Of a DNA stretch of 64,000 bases, positions 22,368 to 34,500 are shown piece after piece. This stretch comes from Colias croceus (Eukaryota > Arthropoda > Insecta > Lepidoptera > Pieridae), in assembly GCF_905220415.1 (NCBI RefSeq), contig NC_059548.1, forward strand, positions 6,388,501 through 6,452,500. The letters run 5' to 3'. A program made the position numbers and the translations under genes. Numbering within the stretch: position 1 is the stretch's first letter; every line of letters begins with the position of its first letter. The notes below the pieces were generated by a model that saw only the letters and a program-made list of their open reading frames with translations, searched no databases and was not told the DNA's origin.

Positions 22368-25300
22368 TGATAGCAGATATTACCTTCTATTATACCTAGG
22401 TAGAATTTGTAATACTTACTGCTTCTTTAGGCAACAAACTCATTTAATTGATTTAGTAAAAAATCTAATCACGTTCGCATAGAAAGCAAATATTATATAT
22501 TATAAATTATTTATTAAAGTTACTATTGATGGAATGAGCTTTGGGAGGTCTCACAGTGACGCGGTGAATTTAAAAAGCATAAACCAAGCTTGCACTCAGT
22601 CTCCAAACGACAAAGAATGACTCTACATTAAAGTTATTTATTCCGTGAAACTCTTATTTTATTGTTTTTGTAAATAATTAAATATCAATCTATATTTAAT
22701 CAGAATGTGTATGTGTAAGGTTTAATAACTATATAATGAATGTGTTCATTAGGTAGCAAATTACGCTCAAACACCGAATTATTATGAGTGAGTTGGCGTC
22801 GAGATCCAATCTGGGATAAAATAAAGGGTTATTTATTACTACTTTATTCAATATACATCCGGTGACTTACTAGTCAGCTGGTACCTACCTATATTGCTGA
22901 AATGTTGTGTCTCCAGTTATTTTGAACACAGGATAATAAATTGTTATGAGAATGCAAAACACGTTGCACTTCTATGTTAAATGCGCATTAAATGAGCGTT
23001 GGTTCATTAATTTCCAGAAAACAAAATTAGCTTTAAGCGTATAGCTTCATCCAGTATGGTATTTACTATGAAGGTAGGTACTGTTCTATTTATTAATCTT
23101 ATTATGCAGGAAATACGATGTCTGCATAAGGCACTAGTTAATGTTGATGTTAATATTTTTTTAATAAATTGAAAAGATTTTCAACTAAAGCTCAGAAGAA
23201 GTTAAAACACTAATTTTAAAGTGTTTGACCGTAATGAAATATAATATGAAAATATTATCTCGATAGCATATGATAATAATTCTTGTCATAAACCCTGCAA
23301 TGAATACAATAACAATGCAATAAAACTGACTTCTTTTTAAAATGAATAAAACAAAATCTTGAATTAAATTAATTATTTTTCGAGATATAATTTTATCCAT
23401 GACTTAGCATGTGCCATTGCGATAGTAGGTAGGTAATTCATATTATTTCAACGCAGACCCGATGAATATCTGATGCAAAACAGGGCAGAGTATGATATAT
23501 TATTGTATAAAGTGATTAAGTGATCTCGTTTTGTTTACTAATGCTCGTGAGTCAATAATTTATGAGCATATTTTCTTTTATTTTAAAAGATAATAGCGTC
23601 AACGCTGAGAATTTCTAGTTGATTTGATTAATCGTTCCAACACAGATGAAATATTACGCAGAAATTTTATGAAATATGGCTACAAAATTGAGTTGAAGTA
23701 TGATTTATGTTATCTGTTAATAAGGGCTTATTTAAAAATGCTCCCTTATTCATTTTTTTGTGGTTTATTATACTTAAATAAAAAAACGTTGATAAACGTG
23801 ATAATATTGTGATCGGTAAAAATGCATTTGGAATTCAGTACTTACCTACTTACATTAGTTTCTTAGGTATTTCTAAAATACTAAGTCTAAATAATATATC
23901 TATTATTTTAAATTATAATTATGTTCAAGGTGTTGTTAGACTGAATATTCATCGAGTGTATCAAAGGTGCGCAAACCTGTGTGCTTTATAATTTTTATAA
24001 CAATTTAAGTTATATTTATGTCACATTTTCTTGTAGATATGTAACCGCTCTGGTATTACACTTTTATAGAGGCGGCCGTGTTTTATGATTTATCTAATAA
24101 AACTTGCTGTATTCAGGAGCGTATTTCCATGATATATTCCAGAATTTTATTGCGAGATATTTAACGTTGAAGTCACAATTTTATATATTTAAAAGTAACA
24201 TATTATAATTTCGATATTAATTCGTTTCAAGGGTGAAATCTACTTAGGTATGTTTTTATTTCCATAATGGAGTGGGTTAAGTACCTACCTATATATTTCC
24301 TGTAATATTCTCAATAATTTTAAAGGAGTATATACTGGAGATATAAATTTATAACATAAAAAACACAAGGACGAAGTCAGCATTCAAAACAAAGTGGAAA
24401 AACAAGAGTATTACATAAATAAACATGTCTATCGTGATTTTATTCAATATTATTATGTACAGACAAAAGAGGTCGAGCCTGTGCAAAATCGTGACACTTG
24501 GATAGCTTATTCTAGATAAAACAAAATAACGGTCACGATTGGAATACTCAAACCGAGAGAAAGTAAAATACTATAGCTTTTAGGAATTTTATTCGTAAAC
24601 TGCATCCAGAGTAAACCAAAGAGTAAACAAATGGGAAATACGTAAAACACTTAATAAATTGAAGTGGACTCATCTCAGTTCAAGTTTCGCAAAGCAAGCG
24701 CTCACTGATTCATTTACAGCCCACGATAGCATCTCTTAGTTTATTGGACATTGTGCTTACGGCCTGATGCTCGATAAAGTGATATCAATGCTCACTACAT
24801 AAATCAGCTCCTACCACACTGAAGCGTACAATGCAAAGACGATTTTATTGCGTCCACCGCGAAAATTAAACACTACTTCAGATCAACGATAAGTTTGTAA
24901 TTGGATTTCAATTGCCATGTTTTATTTATTTATCGTGTGTGTACTGGCCGCAGTTGAATTGTTAAAATCGTAATCAGCAGCCTATAGAGAATCAATCGCA
25001 AGTGAGCTACCCTGCTCAATAATTGAAAAGATTTCGCGTTATAGCTAGGAAGGGGATATGTTTCTTGTTGGAATAAAATTTCGTCAATGATAGCTTTTTG
25101 GGTAAATGAACAATCAATTGTAGGCACTATTTCGGGGATTCATTCATATCAAACCTCCTTTTAACCAATGAAAACTAATATTAAGGCTGTAAGGTTATAA
25201 ATATTTTTTGATACAGTTCAAATCTTGGTTCAAATCAATTAATTAACTACTGATTGAGGAATGGATAGGATATTTACGTTTAAATTTAAATGAATAATTA

Positions 25301-25709
25301 AATGTTGATATTGTTGGGATGGAGTTAGACATTGCGTAACTTTAATGAGGTATCGTTACTGAATGAGCAGGGATTAACGTGCGATTCCATTGCGATGCCA
25401 GTTTATTGTAGGTACCTATTAGTTTAATGTAAGACATGGAAAGCTTTATACAAACTGATGTAATATTTACCGTTACCTATATGAAGCTACTTATATTTCC
25501 CATTATAGAGACGATGGCCCGTGGCCGATGGTTATTTACAAGATATAATTTATTATTCAGTCGCAATTAACTTTAGGGTGAGGTAATAGAATACCTTTAA
25601 ATTATTGTTTATCCTAAAAATACATGAATTATTTACACATTATACAGTTACACTTTTATAAAATAAATAGTAAAACAACCCAACTAACTGGAAAAGTGTT
25701 TCTTCTAAA

Positions 25710-25828
25710 TCTATACATATAATAAATCTGTAGAAGGGTCAATTCTGTACATAGAAAATATTGAAAAAATAAATACCAGGGGGTGTTACTGGATCGATAC
25801 CAAACCCAAATATGTGATTAAAAAATTT

Positions 25829-25865
<37 letters not shown>

Positions 25866-26187
25866 ATGTGAAGGCATCACGTGAAAACTAACGGTTCGAT
25901 TTCGATGAAACTTGGTATAATTATACCTTATTATCCTGGGCGTAAAATAGGATACTTTTTATCCTGGAAAAATACGTAGAAAAAAAATAATCTTAATTTT
26001 TCTGTTTTATCCATAGACGTTGTTCTGTAGAACCGCGAACACACGTTGCGTATTATTATAGGCCTAGCCGTATTTGGGTTCAATAGATATTTATAAGATG
26101 TCATTGTCAGAGTTACTCAAAATGAAGAAATAAACCATCCACGCGAAGACCGACATCCGCGCGGACGGAGTCGCGGGCGGAAGCTAG
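25710..26187 (+). repeat. Helitron-like repeat, family C, full copy with TGTC microsatellite
   Basis: Starts A|TCTATACATATAATAAATC and ends CGGGCGGAAGCTAG|T. The interior has GGTGTTACTGGATCGATACC, a (TGTC)n run at 25831-25864 and GGTTCGATTTCGATGAAACT. The 46841-47147 copy is the same family in reverse, and 59283-59354 is a 3' fragment. The tract between about 25987 and 26155 is missing in the 46841 copy. Confidence 0.65.
25831..25864 (+). repeat. (TGTC)n microsatellite
   Basis: About eight TGTC units inside the family-C helitron-like repeat. The related copy at 46841-47147 has only a short CAGACAGACA stub there, so this run expanded locally. Confidence 0.95.
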
Positions 26188-26494
26188 TATAGAATAAGTA
26201 TTGACGAAAATAGCATACACGATGATAATGTAATAAACATTAATAATTTGCAGATGTGTATAAATTGCTAAGGCAATTTCTTTGGATAATATTGTCGTCT
26301 TCGCCGACATGTGAACTCATATTCCCACACGTTAAAATGACATTACAGATTTATTTCGTCACGCACGATTATTGTTTATTGTGCACTTTAATCTGCGATT
26401 ATATATTTTGTGATTTCTTTATGGGGATGAGTATTATTAATACACCAAGTTATGAGTTAATCGTTTGCCTTAGTGAATGAAATATGCGATTCTA

Positions 26495-26622
26495 TCTACA
26501 CTAATATTATAAAGAGGAAAACTTTTTTTGTTGGTTTGATTGTAATGAATAGGCTCATAAACTACTGGACTGATTTTAAAAATTCTTTCACCATTCGAAA
26601 GCTACATTATCCACGAGTAATA
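26495..26622 (+). repeat. Helitron-like repeat, truncated
   Basis: Begins A|TCTACACTAATATTATAAAG and runs to about 26622, where a second element starts abruptly. The CTAG end is missing. The interior phrase ACTGGACTGATTTTAAAAAT is typical of this repeat class. Confidence 0.55.
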
Positions 26623-26864
26623 TCCATACTAATATTATAAATGCGAAAGTAACTCTGTCTGTCTGTCTGTTACTCAATCACGCCTTAACTACTGAACCAA
26701 TTTGCATGAAATTTGGTATAGAGATATTTTAATACCCGAGAAACGACATAGGCTACTTTTTACCCCGGGACGTAGGATAGGTTTTATCCCGGAAATCCCA
26801 CGGGAACGGGAACTATGCTGGTTTTTCTTTGACTGCGCGGGCGCAGCCGCGGGTGGAAGGCTAG
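26623..26864 (+). repeat. Helitron-like repeat, family D
   Basis: Begins A|TCCATACTAATATTATAAAT, has a short CTGTCTGTCTG run, TTTATCCCGGAAATCCCACG, and ends in GC-rich sequence and GGCTAG. The base after CTAG is C, not the usual T. It abuts the truncated repeat at 26495 on the left and lies 12 bp from the mariner on the right. The inverted relative is at 13524-13748. Confidence 0.6.
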
Positions 26865-26876
26865 CTGTAGACTATA

Positions 26877-28179
26877 CGAGGGCAGTCCCAAAAGTAGCCG
26901 ACCTAACCAAGAAAAAACAAAAAAAATTGGAATAAATTATATTTATTTCTCTATATAGCTTCCTTGTAGTCCTTTACACTTTTCCCAGCGGTGCTCTATA
27001 TCTTCAATGCCGCGTCTGTTGTAGGAACCGTCGAGGTCTTCAAAATAAGCATTAACCGTAGACTCAACATCTTCATTGCTTGAAAATCTTTTCCCAACGA
27101 GCCATTTTTTTAAGTTTGGGAACATAAAATAATCAGATGGGGCCAAATCTGATGAATAAGGTGCATGAGGTAACAATTCAAACTTTAATTCTTCGATTTT
27201 AGCAATCGCAATGCCGGAGGTGTGGACTGGCGCGATGTCCCGATGAAACAAAACTTTTTTCTTTGATAGATGAGGCCGTTTTATCTTTATTTCTTCACTT
27301 AGACGCTGCAACAAGTTTGCGTATTACTCGCTGTTGATGGTTTTTCTTCTTGGTAGATAATCTATGAAGATTATCCCACGAGCGTCCCAGAAAACCGATG
27401 CTATGACTCTTCCTGCCGATGGAACCGTTTTTGCCTTCTTTGGGGCCGATTCTCCCCTTGCAGTCCATTGCTTTGACTGTTCTTTCATCTCCGGTGTGAA
27501 ATAATGAACCCACGTTTCATCCATGGTAATAAATCGACGCAAAAACTCTGCACTATTGCTTCGAAATTTTACCAAACACTCGACTGAAACATCCTCACGA
27601 CGCTGTTTTTGCTCTAGTGTGAGTAATCGCGGCACCCACCTTGCGCACAGTTTCCTCATGTCCAAGTTTTCAGTTAAAATACGATGAACTGCACTTTTTG
27701 AAATGCCTACCATATCTGCTAGCTTGCGCACTTTTAGTCGAAGATCATCCAATACAATTTTGTGGATTTTTTTACCGTTTCCGGTGAAGTCACCTCATTT
27801 GGTCGCCCACTGCGAGGTTCATCTTGGCAGTTCGTTCGGCCACGTTTGAACTCGGCCACCCAATATTTTACCGTTGTAAACGAAGGAGAAGACTCCCCCA
27901 ATGTAGAATCTAGCTCTTCTTTTATGTTAGTTGGGCTGAGGCCTTTCAAATGAAAGTATTGAATGACGCTGAATGACGTATCGTAGAACAATTTTTTCCA
28001 TATTAGAAAATTCTCTGACAGCGTTCACTTTCAAGGACTACAAAACTAATGACAAATGACCTAGCGTGTTCGAATTCAAAATTTAAAATCTGCATGGATC
28101 AGACTTTTTAAAAAGAGTATTTAATCGAATAAAACTGCCAGTACGTAAGTCAGGTCGGGTAATTTTGGGACCGCCTACG
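26877..28179 (-). mobile_element. mariner DNA transposon, inactive, 1.3 kb
   Basis: The ends are inverted repeats: left CGAGGGCAGTCCCAAAAGTA, right (reverse strand) CGTAGGCGGTCCCAAAATTA, continuing into CCGACCT. TA is duplicated on both sides (26875-26876 and 28180-28181). The size of 1303 bp is that of a full mariner. It contains one transposase reading on the minus strand with disabling changes (next entry). A recent common origin with other copies would need genome comparison. Confidence 0.93.
26943..28000 (-). pseudogene. mariner transposase pseudogene, DD34D
   Basis: The transposase would cut and paste the surrounding element. The N-terminal HTH region lies upstream of about 27734 (YWVAEFKRGRT, EPRSGRPNEVT), then a second HTH (RKLADMVGISKSAVHRI), the linker WVPRLLTLEQKQRRE and the catalytic domain. 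The catalytic Asp are in TMDETW, HRDIAPVH and APSD; the last two are 34 residues apart, the DD34D spacing of mariner. Breaks: one A is missing in an A-run near 27770, which shifts the frame between VKK and the IHK-type continuation; a TAA stop replaces a Tyr codon near 27328; another possible shift lies near the start codon around 27995. The usual HQDNAPAH motif reads HRDIAPVH. The stop is at 26943. Confidence 0.9.
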
Positions 28180-29352
28180 TACATTATTATTTCAATTAAA
28201 GTTTTCTCTCATAATACCTACCTATTATACAGGCGAATTCTGATTTCTGACGATAGTCAGTTGTCAATTCAATCGGCCGATATTTACAACATGTCCTTTT
28301 AACTTTACATTCATAATTCATTTAGGGCTTACATTTATCGGACCCAATCCGACCTGTTACATAATGCATATAGTTTTTTTTATCTAGCATAAATAAATTC
28401 ATGCCGCAGACTTAAAATGTATTGTGAATAAGATGTCAGCTCCTAAATAAAATTTATTGGGTTTCTCTATGACAAAAATTAATAGCGACCCAAAAATCTG
28501 TTTGTTTCGGGGTTATGGTATATGGTACGGTCTGCGAGTACTTACTTATGATTTCCACTGAGTAGTAAATAAACATATTACATATTATAATTAGGCACAC
28601 GAACTAGTTGGAATATTCCCCTATACATGCCTGTACTTAGTTTTCAGTCATGTGTATATAGATATTTCTTGGGTTTACTAAACAAAGTTTATAAAGCGGT
28701 TATTAGTGTGATACGTTATATGTCGTTTAAAAGCATTGAACTGTAACTTGTAAGATGTTAAAGCCAACTTTATGGCATATAAATTATGTATTGATTTGAC
28801 CATTAATCTGTCTGTTAGGTTTAAAAATATTCCTGGGAGTAGAGTTAATTAAAAATTGTTTACGAGTAAAATAATTGTAAACATTAGATGGCCAGTTTAG
28901 ATAATTACATGGAATTTACTACTACAACAAGTATATTATATTAGTATATTATTATGATGAAAAGTAGAATCATATAATATATTGCCCGCGTAACGTCAAC
29001 ACTGATAACATATTTTTTTATTTACCTATAACTAATCACAGCAATGTTTAATCTATTATTTAAATTAATCCGTTTATCGGAAGTCCACATTTTCTCGTTA
29101 TTTTTTTCTCTCAAAATATTGCCTATTCTGATGTCCATTTCTTTATATGCAAGTGTTCATTTATTTAAGCAAAATATACTAATTGGTATCTAAATTTGCC
29201 TTTCTTATGTTTGATTTTTGCTATCCGATTGAAGAAAAGACGCCTACCATGCTTGTATAAAATAAGAGAGGAAGTTCATGAAACGACTTTGGTCGTCCTC
29301 TTAATCTCTACCATAAAATACCACTTTAAAATTAATACATTTTTAATACTTA
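28180..29352. other. Intergenic, nothing recognised
   Basis: AT-rich sequence between the mariner and the CCTAATACGG element. No gene, RNA gene or clear repeat is seen. Confidence 0.5.
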
Positions 29353-30792
29353 AGGTAAAAGCACCTAATACGGAGGTTTTTCGCAACATTTGAAAGTAAG
29401 TATCAAAAATAAGCATTTGTAAGTCTTTCTAAAGGTGCCAAACCACTTTATCGTTAAAAGTGAAACTTAAATTTTGTATTGCTGTTGAGTCTATGTTTAT
29501 TTTCATGATATTTCTTATTTTAAAAAAATATTTAAATAGTCAGGTCGATTTTCCCTAATACGGAGGTATGATTTTGGTCAGAGCCTAATACTGCGGTAGG
29601 CGGCTCCTAATACGGAGGGTCAGAAATTATATTCATTGAAGTTCCGTACAAATAATATTTGTTAAATAATAGGAATGTGTTAGTAAAGTAAATTGTAAGT
29701 TTTTTATTCATTAACCATTAGTTTGATTACGTTGATTCACTTTTAATGTGTTTCATTTATGCTTTTAGTTTTATCAAAAAAAAAAAAACACGCATATCAA
29801 ATAAGAATCCACAAAAAAAGACACAAAACTTCTTATTTATTTACGCAACCCTAAATCTGGTAATTTTAAGTTCTATTATATTAGGGCCGTAATAGGAGAT
29901 CATATAACCTAATACAGAGTTACCTGGAAATATCTACCACCGTAAAAGGAAAACTACTCGTGTTTTTAATAATCCTAATTCTGACCCATCAAAAATTCGA
30001 TAAACAAGAGAATGTAAATGTTTAATCAAATGATAACAGTTTTTGGCTCAGATGTGTAAAACTCAAATCAACAGTTATATAAAATAAATGATTTGTGATA
30101 CATTAAAATACACCTTCCTATTTTTACCCCTTCTAAGAAACAAACATTTTGTACTCAAAAGTTTTCATATTTAACTGGATTTCTAATTAAGAACACATAC
30201 CGCAGAATATGGTTTCTAATTTATCAGATTAATAATTATTTGAACTAATCTTGAAATTAATTCAATAAGTAAATAAAATGAAAGTTATAAACAATTAAAC
30301 ATGCCCAGTATTTTTCCTATTTCGGAGTTATGCCACCGTATTAGGATTAATGTATAAAATTTGTATCGTAATACGGCGGTATTTTATTTCTTATTTTTTG
30401 GGTAGAAAATGACTTACAAATATGAAACAAGCTATTTAAATAGTGAGTGTAATAGTAGGAAAATGCAATAAACAATACATATACAAACTTGAACGGCTTA
30501 TTAATACGAAAAACTTAGTTTATAAATATTAGTATACTTACTTTTGTTGTTTCGCGTTTGTATGGAAACACCTCTCATGTCGATGCCGTTACACAGATTG
30601 ATTGATCTTGTTGTGTTGTCTATGTGCTATACTTGCAAACGTTAGTTAAGTCATGGAGTAATAAATTTGGAATATATAGTTTACGTTTTGGTGTACTTAA
30701 AATTAATAAAAAACAAGAATAAAACTCGAAAATAGAAATACCACCGTATTAGGAAGCGATTTTGACTACCGCCGTATTAGGAGCCTTTACCT
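29353..30792. mobile_element. Non-autonomous TA-flanked element with CCTAATACGG repeats
   Basis: The ends are inverted: left AGGTAAAAGCACCTAATACG, right (reverse strand) AGGTAAAGGCTCCTAATACG, flanked by TA at 29351-29352 and 30793-30794. The motif CCTAATACGGAGG or a one-to-three-base variant occurs near both ends in mirrored orientation: about 29363, 29554, 29586 and 29608 on the plus strand, and 30332, 30742 and 30768 on the minus strand. Weaker copies are near 29910 and 30368. No transposase frame is seen in its 1440 bp, so it would depend on another element. The TA duplication suggests the Tc1/mariner superfamily, but this is inferred. Confidence 0.75.
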
Positions 30793-30794
30793 TA

Positions 30795-31543
30795 CAGATA
30801 ATTTTTAATTACGTACTTTGTGTGTAAATGTGATTAACGACATACGAACAGCGGACTTACATTATGATACTTACTTAACAAGTTTTCTTTAATTGGTTGA
30901 GCAGAATTAGTTTAGAAATAAATACTGGTTTAAGTCTCATATGGGATATAAGAATCTAAATAGAGTCGTAAAACTCTACGTGTATTCACTGTGGATAATT
31001 TAACGTTTGAGAACTTATTCTAAATATAAAATACGACCTCAATGTTCAATATTTTATGCTTGAATAAATAGTACCTAGCGTGGTGAAATGTGAATGTGAA
31101 TGTATGAGAAAAAATGTACCCAGATTTATTTTACATTATCATTATTTCACATTATTGTTTTAATCAAATATCAACAAGAAATGTTATTGGAGATTATTAG
31201 AATATACAGAATGAACATAACATAAAATCACATAAAATCTGAATATAATTTAAATGGAATGGAATATAAAATACTCTATATTATAAAGACAAGTAGGTAC
31301 ATATCCATAAATTAATATCAGGCTTATAATATAGGATTAATTTGTAGAATAATTATTATTTAATAAAAAAGGAACCGCATTCAAAACTGGTCAGAACTCT
31401 GCATAATTTAAATATTTAAAATAATAAGATGAAAACATCTGCGGTAACAAACTAACAAATAAATAAAAAAATACAGTCGAATTGAGAACTTCCTCCTTTT
31501 TTGATAAAGGGAAATAAAACGCCCATATTATGGAATGATATTA
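30795..31543. other. 3' flank of the GT92 gene
   Basis: AT-rich sequence that should contain the 3'UTR of the minus-strand GT92 gene ending at 31544. No other feature is recognised. Confidence 0.45.
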
Positions 31544-34500
31544 TTATTTGCAAAGAGCATCAGCAACAGCGCGCGTGAGACGTCTTTTCAGGCGCAAAGC
31601 GGAGCGGTCGACTTTCGCGCGCTTCACGTACTGCCAACATTCTGCTACCATTGTTTCGTTGCACGATTCCTGTTTACGAAAAAGGTTATTTAAAATATTT
31701 TTTAAAGGGGTTCAGTAAGATGTAATTTGGATAACTATTTTATAAATTGGTCATAAAATCATTTTTATATCGATACTATCGGAATAACGTTCTGAACGTA
31801 TTCTTTAATTTGTAAGTACTAAATAATTTTCACCTTAACTTAACTGAACGTATTCTTTAATTTGTACTAAATAATTTTAACATTAATTCGTGACCACCAA
31901 CAATAATTTAAATGTAAAGGTTTATAGGTATATTGATTTTATTATCTTAACACCTTTATTTGTGTAGCTTAGAAAATTTAAATGAACTAGTGACTGTATG
32001 AAAATAAATACGAAGAAAATTACCTTATAATGATTGAGTTGAACTTCTATCAAAGGCGCCGCCCATCCTGTAAAACCCGTTGTGCCAATGCTGGCTAAGG
32101 GATAGTGATTGAACGCTGTTAGAACCCTCTTCGTAAGCATAAAACTTTTACTGTAATGTCCTAATGGACTTATTGTAGCAGAACTTATTAAATTTCGCGC
32201 TATTTTTGGCAACGGTATTGCTTTTATACATCCACTATCATAATATGTATTTTTAGCAATAGAATTATTATTATCATCTTTGCTTAAACTATTAGTATCA
32301 CCTACTAATTCTACTTCATTTAGGTTAAAGTTATTAGGATCATCTATTCGGACGTCATCTCGTTTCACATAGATTTTCTTATCATTTCTAGTAATACTAA
32401 TTGCTTTATTTGTATATAAATCTTGCATGAAATCGAAAAAGAATACATTTTTCACTAAAATGGCGGAATGCTGATACGGATCCCAACCCGAAAATGGGAG
32501 TCTTTTTAACAATCCATGCCAAGTATATGCTATTTTAGGTAGCAGTATTTCATCAATATCCAAAGGTATGATAAATTTAGATTCTATTATATTTCTGTAG
32601 AGGCAATCATTGTAAGTTATAATATGATCGCGCCTTCTTTGCCACAGCGACCGTTGAATAGTATTTTTAATAGGAACTTTAAATAATCTTACGACTCCTT
32701 CGGTCTGATAACGTAATAATACAGTTTCAGTCTTTTTATTTACACTATCTATATAGATGTCCACCAAATCGGCACCCAAAATCTTGTTAGTTTCGATCCA
32801 CTCGATTAAACTGTGGGACACATCCTCGTGAAAATTCATGTCTTTGACACAAACAGTGAAGGATCGAGTATACTTGGTATTTCCGTTTGGTTTGATATAA
32901 AATCCATTTGCCGGGTCTTCACAGGGCTCTGTAACCACTGACACAACAGAAGTCTGATTTAAGGGCTCCCGTAGAGGACAGGATAGTAAAAGAGGCGTGT
33001 CAACTTCTGATGAACTTCTATCCCATTCGTGCCACCAAATTTCTAATGGCTTTGCTGCGACGACTTCAACTGAATTTTCGTTTTGACTAAAAGAACGTGT
33101 TTGACAAAACATTTCTTCAAGTGAAGAAACATCCCGACCTGCAAAAAAAAATTATATCTATGAGAACTATTTACCTACAAGATAAATTATTTAAAATATA
33201 TTCTACACTATGGAGATAATGCTAATTATTCAATGTATTGAAATATTGCTCGCGCTATTGCATAAAATTACAGCTTTAAAGTTGGATACCGGTATTTTAT
33301 TTCTATAGTTAAGTAACAGGACCGTCATTACAGCGACTTATATAATAGTTATTTGCTAGAATCATTTCCTTCGAAGCTCGCGAATAGCGGTGCCTTCCTT
33401 CGGCTATCATTAAAACGGTTGTTGTATCGCAAGCCGGGATGACACTTCCTAGTTATAACAATCTGGCTAGATTACAAATCAATCGTTTTCTATTTATGGC
33501 CGTAACGGAAAAGTCATAAATAAATTGCAATATCCTTGACATCTTAAAATTATGCTTTGAAGCAAACAGTTTTAGTTGACATTTATAAGAATACAGCTGC
33601 GTAGATACGTTTAAAAAATATACGCTAAGAATTAATAAAAACAACGACGGAAAGTAGAAAGGTAAAGGTCCTTTTTGTTAAACGTCCCATAAGAGAAGAC
33701 GTTGCTAAAAAGGTGGTGCATGGTTGGTAGTGGTGTTTTAATCCGACCGTCACTACAATATGGGAGAGGCGTTTATCTCTCCCAGGATGGAATTTACACG
33801 ACGCGTTCGCTCGACTCGAGTGACAAATGAGTGTGAGCTTATCGCCAGGGCCGTGTCGCCGCACCACACTCAAACACTTTTGTTTCTGCACCGTATGTTA
33901 CCTTGATAAAGAGTATTTTACTGACTTTATATCACGTTTAGCACAATCTGATGTTTTAATGGCCGTTGTGATTTATTTAGTTTTGAGACGTGTGAAACGT
34001 AATTGTGATAAAATAACTGGTTCCATGCATGTATATGACTGTATCCAATCCAAAAGTGTTATAAAAATTAATATATATTCATTAGTAAGTATAATCAAAT
34101 TCGGGAGATTTTAAATTTTATTTTTAACTTTTGTAGGTACATGTGAATTATTTCGTCGTTGTTAAGGATTAAGATAACATATTCATTATTTTTTTAAACA
34201 CACAGTGATTATAAATGATGTGTTTATTTATTTATTATAATTATCGGACATATCTTGCTTATGCGCCTACGGCTTACGGGAGAATCAATAATGCTCGTCA
34301 ACTATGGCGCCTAGATCTGTCGAGATGAGTTATACAAATTGTGCTTACTATTTATCGATACATCTTCTTAAATTAAATGAAATGTCAGTAACATTATATC
34401 AGACGTGTACATCAACGAATGTGGTAAATAAGCAGTTGCTATTTCCTCTATTGGATGTAAATTATGGAATGCCATGGAGCTATCTCTTGCCTACCAGACC

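Larger units (their letters stand above)
19865..25709. other. Gene-poor intergenic stretch
   Basis: No gene was recognised on either strand. The open frames present are short, AT-driven and lack family motifs. The stretch contains a helitron-like repeat (22172-22367), a 37 bp-period duplication (21054-21112) and a small family-A remnant near 21573-21605 (GAGTTTGTTTGTTTGAACG). Confidence 0.6.

Noticed and set aside
26702..26935. 77-codon plus-strand frame
   Set aside because: It runs through the helitron-like repeat and into the mariner end, so it is an artefact of repeat sequence.
29353..30792. CRISPR-like array of CCTAATACGG motifs
   Set aside because: Spacing is irregular, orientation is mirrored about the centre and the ends are inverted with TA flanks; this is transposon architecture in a eukaryotic genome.
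33625..33891. 88-codon minus-strand frame in GT92 intron 2
   Set aside because: It coincides with the GC-rich patch and cannot be joined in phase to the exons; the exon 2 to exon 3 join is already complete without it.
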